Positions 7,632 through 15,200 of a stretch of DNA of 35,874 nucleotides are shown here, in pieces. Position 1 is the stretch's first letter. Each line of letters opens with the position of its first letter. The translations under genes and the position numbers were made by a program. The stretch spans positions 1 through 35,874 of the forward strand of contig JALRAA010000001.1 in the NCBI GenBank assembly GCA_023262645.1. The letters are read 5' to 3'. The notes under the pieces are model-generated. The model was not told the origin of the DNA. It did no database searches and worked only from the letters and a program-made list of their open reading frames with translations. This DNA comes from Burkholderiaceae bacterium (GTDB lineage Bacteria; Pseudomonadota; Gammaproteobacteria; Burkholderiales; Burkholderiaceae_C).

Positions 7632-9667
7632 TGGAAGTCACCCGTATTCGCGCATTGCGCGGCCCCAATTTGTGGACGCGCCACACCGCTATCGAAGCCA
7701 TGGTGCGTTGCGACCCTGGCACAGAAAGTGATCTCAGCGCAGACCAGCAAGCCTTTGAAAAACGCCTGCGCCATCTGTTTCCTGGCTTAGGTCGAATGCA
7801 GCCGGGCGAGCGCGACGCGCGACTCAGCATGGCGCACGCACTCGAAGCCGCGGTGTTGCATTTGCAAATTCAAGCCGGATGCCCTGTGACGTTCAGTCGC
7901 ACCACGCCCACCCCTGAAGAAGGCTTGTTTCAAGTCGTTGTCGAATACTCGGTTGAACAAGTTGGCAAGCTCGCTATGCAATTGGCTGAAAAGTTGTGCG
8001 TCGCCGCCTACACGTCTGGCCCTTTTGATGTCGACGAGGCATTGAAAAGCCTGCGTGAACTCGACGAGGACATTCGTTTAGGGCCCTCGACCGGCGCTAT
8101 CGTTGACGCCGCCTTGGCACGCGGCATTCCCTATCGTCGTCTCTCTGACGCCAGCTTGGTGCAATTTGGTTGGGGCAGCAAGCAACGCCGTATCCAAGCC
8201 GCAGAAACCGACGCCAGCAGTGCCATCGCTGAATCTATTGCGCAAGACAAAGAGCTCAGCAAAAAAATGTTGCAAGCCGCTGGTGTGCCAGTGCCAAGGG
8301 GTCGTCCGGTACACAGCGCTGACGATGCCTGGGCTGCGGCGCAAGAAATTGGCTTGCCGGTGGTGGTCAAGCCCCGCGACGGCAACCAAGGCAAAGGCGT
8401 GGTGGTGAATATCCGCACCCGTGAAGAAGTCATGCAAGCCTACCAAAACGCTCTGGAATACCGCGATGACATCATGGTCGAGAGCTTTCTGCCAGGAAGC
8501 GATTACCGATTGCTGGTGGTCGGCGACCGCATGGTGGCTGCGGCACGCAGAGAACCACCGTTGGTGGTGGGCGATGGCGTGTCCTCTGTTCGTCAACTGG
8601 TTGACAAAGTCAACGCCGACCCGCGCCGTGGTGACGGCCACGCCACCTCACTCACCAAAATTCGGTTTGATGACATCGCCATGGCCCGCCTGAAAGAACA
8701 AGGCTATGACGCCGACAGCGTGCCCCCCAAAGGCGCGCGCGTGGTGTTGCGCAACAACGCCAATTTATCGACCGGCGGAACCGCCACCGATGTCACCGAC
8801 GATGTGCACCCCGAAGTGGCTGCGCGTGCCGTCATGGCCGCGCAAATGGTCGGACTGGATGTCTGCGGGGTGGATGTGGTGTGCGAGTCGGTGCTCAAAC
8901 CCTTGGAAGAACAAAACGGCGGCATTGTGGAAGTGAACGCAGCCCCCGGTCTGCGCATGCATTTACAACCCTCCTTTGGCAAAGGCCGTGATGTGGGCAG
9001 CGCCATCATCGACACCATGTTTGCAGCGGGTCAAGACGGTCGCATTCCTGTGATCGCTGTGACAGGCACCAATGGCAAAACCACCACGGTTCGTTTGTGC
9101 ACCCACCTGCTCAAAACCAGCGGACTGCGTGTGGGCATGACCAATACCGACGGCGTATACGTCAACGGCATGCAACTGGATACGGGTGACTGCAGTGGCC
9201 CGCGCAGCGCCCGCAGCGTTTTGATGCATCCCGATGTGGATGCTGCCGTGCTGGAAACAGCACGCGGCGGTATGTTGCGCGAAGGGTTGGCGTTTGACCG
9301 CTGCCAAGTCGCGGTTGTCACCAACATCGGTGCGGGTGACCACTTGGGCTTGAATTACATCAGCACCGTAGAAGACTTGGCTGTCCTCAAACGCGTCATT
9401 GTGCAAAACGTCTCGCCCCAAGGCATGGCTGTGCTCAACGCCAGCGACCCTATGGTGGCCGCCATGGCAGCGAATTGCCCGGGACAAGTGACCTTTTTTG
9501 CGGTCGATCCGCACCACCCAGTGCTGGCGACGCACCGGGCACAAGGCAAGCGCGTGCTGTATGTGCAAGACGGACATATCGTTGCACAAGAAGGTGCTCA
9601 ACAAGTGCGGATTTCATTGAGCGAAGTGCCTTTGACGCAAAACGATGCCATGACATTTTCAAGTTGA
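7631..9667 (+). CDS. cphA: Cyanophycin synthetase CphA, 5' part of a frameshifted gene
   Basis: 678 codons open before TGA at 9665. CphA makes the multi-L-arginyl-poly-L-aspartate reserve polymer from Asp, Arg and ATP. The N-terminal domain (LRGPNLW), the ATP-grasp domain (VVVKPRDGNQGKGV, EVNAAPGLRMHL) and the Mur-ligase centre with canonical P-loop GTNGKTT at 479-485 (Lys483) are all present. The frame then breaks: after VPLTQNDAMT the residues FSS and a stop appear, while the +1 frame continues FQVENVMASIGAAWA into the missing C-terminal domain. Aligning with CphA' (GTFHLHTLLASVAVAWA) places the break exactly between T and F, at a TTTT run (9656-9659) inside a perfect hairpin. Without one T the gene would encode about 859 aa, normal for CphA. 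As read, the product lacks the C-terminal Mur domain and should not add Arg. Confidence 0.9.
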   Translation: MEVTRIRALRGPNLWTRHTAIEAMVRCDPGTESDLSADQQAFEKRLRHLFPGLGRMQPGERDARLSMAHALEAAVLHLQIQAGCPVTFSRTTPTPEEGLFQVVVEYSVEQVGKLAMQLAEKLCVAAYTSGPFDVDEALKSLRELDEDIRLGPSTGAIVDAALARGIPYRRLSDASLVQFGWGSKQRRIQAAETDASSAIAESIAQDKELSKKMLQAAGVPVPRGRPVHSADDAWAAAQEIGLPVVVKPRDGNQGKGVVVNIRTREEVMQAYQNALEYRDDIMVESFLPGSDYRLLVVGDRMVAAARREPPLVVGDGVSSVRQLVDKVNADPRRGDGHATSLTKIRFDDIAMARLKEQGYDADSVPPKGARVVLRNNANLSTGGTATDVTDDVHPEVAARAVMAAQMVGLDVCGVDVVCESVLKPLEEQNGGIVEVNAAPGLRMHLQPSFGKGRDVGSAIIDTMFAAGQDGRIPVIAVTGTNGKTTTVRLCTHLLKTSGLRVGMTNTDGVYVNGMQLDTGDCSGPRSARSVLMHPDVDAAVLETARGGMLREGLAFDRCQVAVVTNIGAGDHLGLNYISTVEDLAVLKRVIVQNVSPQGMAVLNASDPMVAAMAANCPGQVTFFAVDPHHPVLATHRAQGKRVLYVQDGHIVAQEGAQQVRISLSEVPLTQNDAMTFSS

Positions 9668-9682
9668 AAATGTCATGGCATC
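9644..9682. repeat. Perfect 17-bp inverted repeat at the cphA frameshift
   Basis: Left arm 9644-9660 (GATGCCATGACATTTTC), loop AAGTT 9661-9665, right arm 9666-9682 (GAAAATGTCATGGCATC). The arms are exact reverse complements over all 17 bases, and pairing stops at the next base. The whole repeat is inside coding sequence. The right arm encodes the conserved E-N-V-M-A of the +1 frame; the left arm holds the extra T. The frame-0 TGA begins in the last loop base. There is no T tract after the hairpin, so it is not a standard intrinsic terminator. Confidence 0.95.
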
Positions 9683-10211
9683 CATCGGCGCGGCTTGGGC
9701 AGTCAATTTGTCTTGGGCCACCATTTGCCAAGGTTTGTCCACTTTCATCAGCGACACACAAGCCGTACCCGGTCGCTTCAACATGTTCAGTTACAAGGGT
9801 GCCACGGTCATTGCGGACTATGGCCACAACCCAGACGCCATCAAAGCGTTGGTGCAAGCTGTTTCCAATTTGCCCGCCAAAGAACGCAGTGTGGTGATCA
9901 GCGGTGCGGGTGACCGGCGTGACGAAGACATACGCGAGCAAACCCGCGTGATCGGAGACGCCTTTGAACGCGTGGTGCTGTTCGAAGACGCTTGCCAACG
10001 AGGGCGAGCCGACGGCGAAGTGATTGCCCTGTTGCGTCAAGGTTTACAGCACGCCAGTTTGACCCGTGATATCGCCGAGATACAAGGTGAGTTCATCGCG
10101 ATCGACCATGCGCTTGAGCAACTCAACCCTGGTGATTTGTGCCTGATACTTATTGATCAAGTGGAAGAGGCATTGGCACACATTGGAAAGCGCGTGGCTG
10201 AGCAGGCTTGA
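9675..10211 (+). CDS. cphA: Cyanophycin synthetase CphA, 3' part of a frameshifted gene
   Basis: 178 codons from the first ATG in this frame, though homology runs back to about 9657 (FQVENV before the ATG). It encodes the C-terminal Mur-ligase domain of CphA. PGRFNMFSYKGATVIADYGHNPDAIKAL is present in pieces (PGRFN, ADYGHNPDA), followed by VVISGAGDRRDEDI and a normal C-terminus. There is no independent Shine-Dalgarno sequence, and the ATG lies within the hairpin's right arm, so separate translation is unlikely unless reinitiation follows the TGA 8 bases upstream. It is best read as the tail of the interrupted cphA rather than a gene of its own. If the frameshift is a sequencing error or a recoding site, this joins 7631-9667 into one CDS. 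Confidence 0.85.
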   Translation: MASIGAAWAVNLSWATICQGLSTFISDTQAVPGRFNMFSYKGATVIADYGHNPDAIKALVQAVSNLPAKERSVVISGAGDRRDEDIREQTRVIGDAFERVVLFEDACQRGRADGEVIALLRQGLQHASLTRDIAEIQGEFIAIDHALEQLNPGDLCLILIDQVEEALAHIGKRVAEQA

Positions 10212-10228
10212 CCCAGCTTAGGGCTGGG
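10212..10228. terminator. Weak hairpin between cphA and the convergent 73-aa gene
   Basis: CCCAGC (10212-10217), loop TTAGG, GCTGGG (10223-10228), starting right after the cphA stop. The six-base GC stem suits termination between convergent genes, but no T run follows on either strand. Confidence 0.35.
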
Positions 10229-10255
10229 CGAGATCCCGCTTTGCATTTGCCGTTG

Positions 10256-10477
10256 TTATTTCGTGGGATGTTTACCAGTCAATGTATCCACATGGGTTTT
10301 GACATCATTGATTTCCAACTGAATCAATCTTCCCATTTCAGACAACGCCTCTCGCCTTGTGTCAAAAACTTTTTGAATGACATAACTGTCGGCGGGCAGG
10401 CTTTCAATTTGTTCGTGGGTATAGACATGGTAGAGATCTTGCTGCTCAACCAAATACCAAGTGGCGGTGTTTTTCAT
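10256..10477 (-). CDS. Small hypothetical protein, 73 aa
   Basis: Not recognised. The 73-residue product is soluble and mixed in charge, beginning MKNTATWYLVEQQDLYHV, with a likely amphipathic helix around DTRREALSEMGRLIQLEI and a basic end. It is credible as a gene because AAAGG lies 8 bases before the ATG, and it starts 20 bases after the DapA-like gene on the same strand, so the two are probably co-transcribed. An overlapping plus-strand frame (10208-10492) has neither feature. The ending is 44 bases from the convergent cphA stop. The YxxxxQExxxLPADSY pattern suggests a small regulatory or accessory protein, but nothing supports a specific function. Confidence 0.65.
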   Translation of the reverse strand: MKNTATWYLVEQQDLYHVYTHEQIESLPADSYVIQKVFDTRREALSEMGRLIQLEINDVKTHVDTLTGKHPTK

Positions 10478-10497
10478 GTCATTGGCCTTTGATGTTT

Positions 10498-11439
10498 TCA
10501 GTAGACATGCGGGTGCAAATTAAATTTCTTGAATGCCTTGGCCAGCTTCTCTTGAGATTCCTGGTTCAAAGGTGACATAGGTGGTCGAACGCGCATCCAA
10601 TCGTTGTCATGGTACATGTTTGACACCAGGTATTTCAAAGAGGGCACCAACGGCATGTGCGCCAGCAATTGGTCAAATTCATTCAGCAAAAGACTGTCGT
10701 CGCCAATCTTGGTGCCCGCCACAGACAGCTTTTTATTGGCGTCTGAAGCGGTCACCACTCTGACCATCAGTTTGGTGATGAGGTTGGCATAACTGGAAAT
10801 ACTTGTGTGTATGCCCATTCCGCTGACCACTTGCGCGTTCATGTCGTTGGTCGTGTAAACCGGAAGCACAGCAGAGAATGACCGGATCCAATCCAAGGTA
10901 TGGCTAGCGTTTGGGCTTTGGTCAATCAGGCCATGAAATTTGTTGGGATGTTTAGTGATCAATTCGTTGATCACCCTGGCATTCAAATCCGTCATCCCAG
11001 GTCCTGCGTGCGAACTCAAATACAGACGCACATTCAGTGTTGCAACCTGCGCAAGAATATGACTGAAAAAATCTATCAGGCCTTGGTCTGTGCAGTCAAA
11101 ACCCGAAACTGGCGGCATCAATATGAAGGCTTGCACGCCTAACGAATGGGCTTGGCGCAGCAAATGCACAGTGTCTGGAATGTTGGAGAAACTGGCGTTG
11201 AGCAACATATCTTGCGCAGAAATTTCTTCTCCAATCAAAAATTTGACCAACTCTAAACGCTCTAACGGTGAAAAAGACTGGCCTTCACCGCATCGGCCAA
11301 AGAGCATCAAACCAGACACACCTTTAGCCGCCAAGGTTTTGACATGGGTTTCCAATTTGGCATGGTTGATGGACAAGTCTTCGTTCAAAGGCATCATCAA
11401 ATCCGCCCATAAACCTTGAAGTTTGACAACGTCAGTCAC
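10498..11439 (-). CDS. Dihydrodipicolinate synthase family protein lacking the catalytic lysine
   Basis: 313 aa with a recognisable DapA/NAL TIM-barrel pattern (LQGLWADLMMPLN at the start, VSGLMLFGRCGEGQS, FILMPPVSG). Compared with the canonical DapA at 28996-29877, GTTGES has become GRCGEG (Arg49-Cys50), and the Schiff-base GIKE region reads GLID, so Ile172 replaces the catalytic Lys. Tyr140 may survive, but YNVPGR is YLSSHA. It is therefore unlikely to catalyse aldol chemistry through a lysine imine; a pseudoenzyme or changed activity is inferred. The start is GTG 11439 with AAAGGAC about 7 bases upstream, which matches where family members begin. Open frame continues to 11586 (ATG 11466 is an alternative) but that extension looks non-homologous. 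It precedes the 73-aa gene. Confidence 0.8.
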   Translation of the reverse strand: MTDVVKLQGLWADLMMPLNEDLSINHAKLETHVKTLAAKGVSGLMLFGRCGEGQSFSPLERLELVKFLIGEEISAQDMLLNASFSNIPDTVHLLRQAHSLGVQAFILMPPVSGFDCTDQGLIDFFSHILAQVATLNVRLYLSSHAGPGMTDLNARVINELITKHPNKFHGLIDQSPNASHTLDWIRSFSAVLPVYTTNDMNAQVVSGMGIHTSISSYANLITKLMVRVVTASDANKKLSVAGTKIGDDSLLLNEFDQLLAHMPLVPSLKYLVSNMYHDNDWMRVRPPMSPLNQESQEKLAKAFKKFNLHPHVY

Positions 11440-11550
11440 TGTAATTGTCCTTTGCACAACGTGCATGAGTGGTTGATCGTGAACCAAAGATAACCATTCG
11501 GCGACAGGTCTTGCGCAACAAGGCCCGGTCCGTCTGGAATCATAGGTGTA

Positions 11551-11578
11551 TTGACTGACACCGATCCAAGGGTAAATC
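11551..11578 (+). promoter_or_regulatory. Possible sigma70-type promoter for the TRAP binding protein
   Basis: TTGACT at 11551-11556 and a weak TAAATC at 11573-11578, spacing 16, about 30 bases before the ATG. The -35 is good; the -10 matches only half of the consensus. Confidence 0.3.
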
Positions 11579-11607
11579 CCGTACATTGGCCCGATCAGGA
11601 GACCCCC

Positions 11608-12699
11608 ATGGAACGCAGAAAATTTCTCGCCCGCAGCGCCCTGAGCGCAACAGCGGCCACCACCCTCGCCGCCCCTGCCATTGCACAGTCCTCACGACCC
11701 GACTTCCGCTGGCGCTTGGCCTCGAGCTATCCGAAGTCGCTAGACACCATTTACGGCGCGGTTGACATGATGTGCAAACGCGTAGGCGAATTGACCGATG
11801 GAAAATTCAAAATCAGTTTGCATGCCGCCGGTGAATTGCTGCCAGCCTTGCAAGTGCTAGACGGTGTTCAAAACGGCACCATCGAGGCCGGTCACAGCGC
11901 GAGCTATTTTTATATTGGCAAAGATCCCGCATTTGGCTTTGGCACCGCCATACCTTTTGGCATGAACACGCGCGCACAAAACGCGTGGATGTATGTCGGC
12001 GGTGGTATTGAATTACTCAACGAGTTTTATGCCAACTATGGCGTGATGGCCCTGCCTGTGGGCAATACCGGAGCGCAAATGGCGGGTTGGTACCGCAAAG
12101 AAATGAAGACCGTGGCTGATTTCAACGGTTTGAAAATGCGTGTCGGCGGCTTGGCAGGAAAAGTCTTGGCCAAGCTGGGCGTGGTGCCGCAACAGTTGCC
12201 GCCGGGTGACCTGTATGCCGCGCTCGAAAAAGGCGTGATCGATGCCGCAGAATTTGTCGGTCCGGCAGACGACGAACACCTGAGCCTGAACAAAGTTGCC
12301 AAGAACTATTACTACCCCGGATGGTGGGAAGGCTCTGCAACGCTTTCTTTATTCATCAACCAAAAAGCATTTGACGCCTTGCCGACCGACTACAAAGCCA
12401 TTTTGAAAATTGCAGCCGCTGAGGCCAACCAATGGTCTACGGCCAAATACGACGTCACCAACCCAGCGGCCTTGCGACGACTCATCAGCAACGGCGCTCA
12501 ACTCAAACGGTTTTCCCCTGAGATTCTGCAAGCCTGCTACAAGGCGAACCAACAATTCATGGTCGAGATGATCGACGCCAGCCCGGCTTTCAAAAAGATC
12601 CACGGCCCTTGGTCTAAATTCAGAGATGAATTTGTGCTGTGGTCGCAATTCTGCGAAATGCCGTTTGACAATTTGATGGCCTCCGGGCGAAAAGCTTGA
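11608..12699 (+). CDS. TRAP transporter solute-binding protein, DctP/TakP type
   Basis: 363 aa periplasmic binding protein for a carboxylate-type ligand in a sodium-driven TRAP transporter. The N-terminus MERRKFLARSA plus a hydrophobic stretch and APAIAQS cleavage site looks like a twin-arginine signal. The mature part follows the DctP pattern (WRLASSYPKSLDTIYG, LQVLDGVQNGTIEAG, and FNGLKMRVGG with the Arg that usually binds the carboxylate; later PPGDLYAALEKGVIDAAEF). It is nearer the TakP (alpha-keto acid) branch than classic C4-dicarboxylate DctP; this is inference from similarity. ATG 11608 has AGGAG 6 bases upstream; the frame is open back to 11551 but that part is not signal-like. No DctQ or DctM membrane gene is in the window. 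It is convergent with comEC. Confidence 0.9.
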   Translation: MERRKFLARSALSATAATTLAAPAIAQSSRPDFRWRLASSYPKSLDTIYGAVDMMCKRVGELTDGKFKISLHAAGELLPALQVLDGVQNGTIEAGHSASYFYIGKDPAFGFGTAIPFGMNTRAQNAWMYVGGGIELLNEFYANYGVMALPVGNTGAQMAGWYRKEMKTVADFNGLKMRVGGLAGKVLAKLGVVPQQLPPGDLYAALEKGVIDAAEFVGPADDEHLSLNKVAKNYYYPGWWEGSATLSLFINQKAFDALPTDYKAILKIAAAEANQWSTAKYDVTNPAALRRLISNGAQLKRFSPEILQACYKANQQFMVEMIDASPAFKKIHGPWSKFRDEFVLWSQFCEMPFDNLMASGRKA

Positions 12700-12721
12700 A
12701 TGCTGTTTGCGGCGACCGGTT

Positions 12722-15139
12722 TCAAAACCGCCAATATCGTTTGTCTGATTCCCTTTCACAGCTCACTTCCTGCGGCTGATCACTTCGCCAGTGCATGGCA
12801 CCGCATGTCGGTGAATACAACTGGCGTATGCCACGCTGTTGATAGCGTTGCACCACCACCGGTGCAGGGTGACCGTAGCGGTTGCGGTACCCGTGTTGGA
12901 ACAACGCCCAACGCGGTTGCACCGTGTCTATGAATCCTTCAGTCGATGAGGTTTTGCTGCCATGGTGGGGCACCAACAGCACGTCGGCTTTCAATGCATC
13001 ACCCATGCGTTGCAACAACGCCTGCTCCTGCAAGGCTTCAATATCCGCAGTCAGCAACACCGTTTGACCCTGAGCGCGTATGCGCAGCACACAACTTCTG
13101 GCATTGGGGCTGAGCAGCCGTTCGTAATCGCTGGCCATGGGGTGGATGAAATCAAAAACCACGCCATCCCAAACCCAGCCTTCGCCAGCGCTGCATCGTT
13201 GCATTTTTAAACGATGTGACAACCAATGCGCTTGTGTGATGGAAGACCACACCTGCATGGGTGGGTGTTGCGCCACCAGACTCAATGCACCGCCTGTGTG
13301 GTCGCTGTCTTGGTGGCTCAATACCAAGGTGTCTATGCGCTCGTTCATATGCTGCAAGATAGGCAACAACACACGCTGTCCTGCATCGTTGTCCAAGCCA
13401 TATCGCGGGCCGGTGTCAAACATCAGACTGTGCCGCGCGGTTCGCACCCAAACGGCGTTGCCTTGCCCAATGTCTGCAAACAATATTTGCACCGTGCCTT
13501 GCGCAGGCCGGGGCGACTGCCAACACACCATTGCAAGCCAGCTCACTGCCGAGACAAACCGCACCCACCTTTGGCGACTGCCTATCCAAAGTACGCTTCC
13601 CACCAAACCCAACACACCTAACCACACAGGGGGTGCGGCAGTGCGCCAGACAGCCCAAGGCAACCTCGACAAAGGTTCCAGCACTGTCATCAGCACTTGC
13701 AATGTCCAGCCAGCAACCTGCCACAGTGGCGACCACACCACCCCTGCAAATGTCAATGGAGTCACCACCAGCGTGACCCAAGGTATGGCTAACAGATTGA
13801 CGCCTAAGCCCACCAAGCTGACCTGTTGAAACAACCACAAGGTCAGCGGTGTCAATGCCAGCGTTAGCCACCATTGTTCGCGCCAGAGTTGTTGCAACTG
13901 CTTGACCAGCTTGTGCCTCCATGAAGCAACTGGCGTGGCCACAGCGCCAGAAACAGTTGCCTGAGGCGGCATCCAAAACAACATCCCCACCGCCACAAAA
14001 CTCAACCAAAACCCGGGCTGCAGCAACGCCCACGGATCCCACAGACAAACGGCTGCTGCTGCCAAGAGCCAGCGCTCCCACACGGGCCATCGGTAGGCTC
14101 GCCACTGCAGCAGGTTGGCCACTGCCAACATGCACACGGTGCGTTGGGCGGGCACACCCCATCCGCTGAACACTGCATACGCCGCTGCAAAGCACAGGCC
14201 CCCCCATAAACCCGCCTGCCCTGCCGGATAGCGCAAACACCATGAAGGGCCGAACCCATCGCTGCGACGCCAAACGGCAGTGACCAAACGACTGGCCATC
14301 CAAGCCCATAAGGTGATGTGCAAGCCGGAAATACTCATCAAATGGGCAATGCCAGTGAGCCTAAAAACGTCCCAGTCTTTGGCGCTGATACTGGCCTGAT
14401 CACCCAATAGCAAAGCGGCTATTTGACCTGCCCACCGGTTGTCGCTGACTGAACGGTAAATGGACTCTCGGGCGGACTGCCGCCATTGCTCCACCGGATA
14501 GCGCCAAGTACGGCCCAAGGGCTGAGGCCATCGTGACTCGCGCACTTGGCCACTGGCTTGCACGCCTTGCGACCAGAGCCACAGTTCAGTGTCAAAGCCG
14601 CCGGGGTTGACCAAACCATGCGGGCGTTTGAGTCGCACAGGCAAGCGCCAACGCTCTCCCGCCCGCAGCACAGGTAATGCCTTGACCTCGCCATCAAAAC
14701 CGCTGCTGTACCACCCCAAGCTGAGCGCGTGCGGCAACTCGACCGCACTGTCATCGTCCTGCCGCTCGGCGTGCTCGACATGAAAAGTAAAACGTACCCC
14801 ATCCACCCGGGTTTGGGGCATTTCTGCCACCACACCTGTCACCCACACATCGATGCCTTCAAGCACAGGTGACAAAGTTTGTTGTTGGAAATACGCCGCA
14901 CGCACACCGGTGAGCGCAAAGGCCACGCCCGCCACACAGACCATGCGAAAACCCACCGACCAAACAGACCCTGTCGCGGTGCGAAGAGGCAACCGTTGTC
15001 CGCAACACCACATGCATGCGCAGACCGCCAACAAGGTGGTGTAGTGCCCACGCGACCACAGAACAGGTTGAAATAGTTGGAGAAACGTACCCAGCGACCA
15101 GGCCAGCAAACCAGGGGCTGGCCCGCCAAGTGCGCGCAT
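12722..15139 (-). CDS. comEC: ComEC/Rec2 family DNA uptake channel
   Basis: 805-aa polytopic membrane protein that carries single-stranded DNA across the inner membrane during natural transformation. The order is a short N-terminal soluble part with membrane segments (about 1-75), an OB-like domain (about 90-200), and the competence domain with many helices (about 220-530, starting near ALLLGDQASISAKDWDVF, with GIAHLMSISGLHITL). The C-terminal metallo-beta-lactamase domain has VLSHQDSDHTGG near residue 608, LLTADIE and VPHHGSKTSS. Length is normal and no frame break is seen. The MBL domain retains its metal ligands, suggesting a nuclease-competent form. It ends 22 bases from the TRAP gene. 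Competence itself depends on other genes not in the window. Confidence 0.93.
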   Translation of the reverse strand: MRALGGPAPGLLAWSLGTFLQLFQPVLWSRGHYTTLLAVCACMWCCGQRLPLRTATGSVWSVGFRMVCVAGVAFALTGVRAAYFQQQTLSPVLEGIDVWVTGVVAEMPQTRVDGVRFTFHVEHAERQDDDSAVELPHALSLGWYSSGFDGEVKALPVLRAGERWRLPVRLKRPHGLVNPGGFDTELWLWSQGVQASGQVRESRWPQPLGRTWRYPVEQWRQSARESIYRSVSDNRWAGQIAALLLGDQASISAKDWDVFRLTGIAHLMSISGLHITLWAWMASRLVTAVWRRSDGFGPSWCLRYPAGQAGLWGGLCFAAAYAVFSGWGVPAQRTVCMLAVANLLQWRAYRWPVWERWLLAAAAVCLWDPWALLQPGFWLSFVAVGMLFWMPPQATVSGAVATPVASWRHKLVKQLQQLWREQWWLTLALTPLTLWLFQQVSLVGLGVNLLAIPWVTLVVTPLTFAGVVWSPLWQVAGWTLQVLMTVLEPLSRLPWAVWRTAAPPVWLGVLGLVGSVLWIGSRQRWVRFVSAVSWLAMVCWQSPRPAQGTVQILFADIGQGNAVWVRTARHSLMFDTGPRYGLDNDAGQRVLLPILQHMNERIDTLVLSHQDSDHTGGALSLVAQHPPMQVWSSITQAHWLSHRLKMQRCSAGEGWVWDGVVFDFIHPMASDYERLLSPNARSCVLRIRAQGQTVLLTADIEALQEQALLQRMGDALKADVLLVPHHGSKTSSTEGFIDTVQPRWALFQHGYRNRYGHPAPVVVQRYQQRGIRQLYSPTCGAMHWRSDQPQEVSCERESDKRYWRF

Positions 15140-15180
15140 GCCTGTCCTTTCAAGTCTGCCGGATACTTACCGCACAGACA

Positions 15181-15199
15181 TCCCACTCTAGCGGTGGGA
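15181..15199. terminator. Weak hairpin downstream of the Adhesin_E-like gene
   Basis: TCCCAC, 7-base loop, GTGGGA immediately after the stop of the minus-strand gene and before comEC. No T tract, so a terminator role is uncertain. Confidence 0.25.
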
Positions 15200-15200
15200 A

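Noticed and set aside
9656..9667. prfB-type programmed +1 frameshift
   Set aside because: The prfB site has a stop directly after the slip codon and a Shine-Dalgarno-like element a few bases upstream; here TCA and AGT lie between slip codon and stop and no such element is seen. A different kind of recoding is still possible and is listed as a finding.
9644..9682. Hairpin as a normal transcription terminator
   Set aside because: It is inside coding sequence and has no T tract after the stem.
10208..10492. Plus-strand 94-codon frame overlapping the 73-aa minus-strand gene
   Set aside because: No RBS, starts inside the end of cphA, and the minus-strand frame has good spacing and operon position.
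11453..11465. Short palindrome TGCAC-AAC-GTGCA upstream of the DapA-like gene
   Set aside because: Five-base arms are common by chance and only one copy is present.
13416..14309. 297-codon minus-strand frame overlapping comEC in another frame
   Set aside because: Same strand, different frame from comEC, Cys/Trp/Gly-rich with no domain; comEC explains the region.
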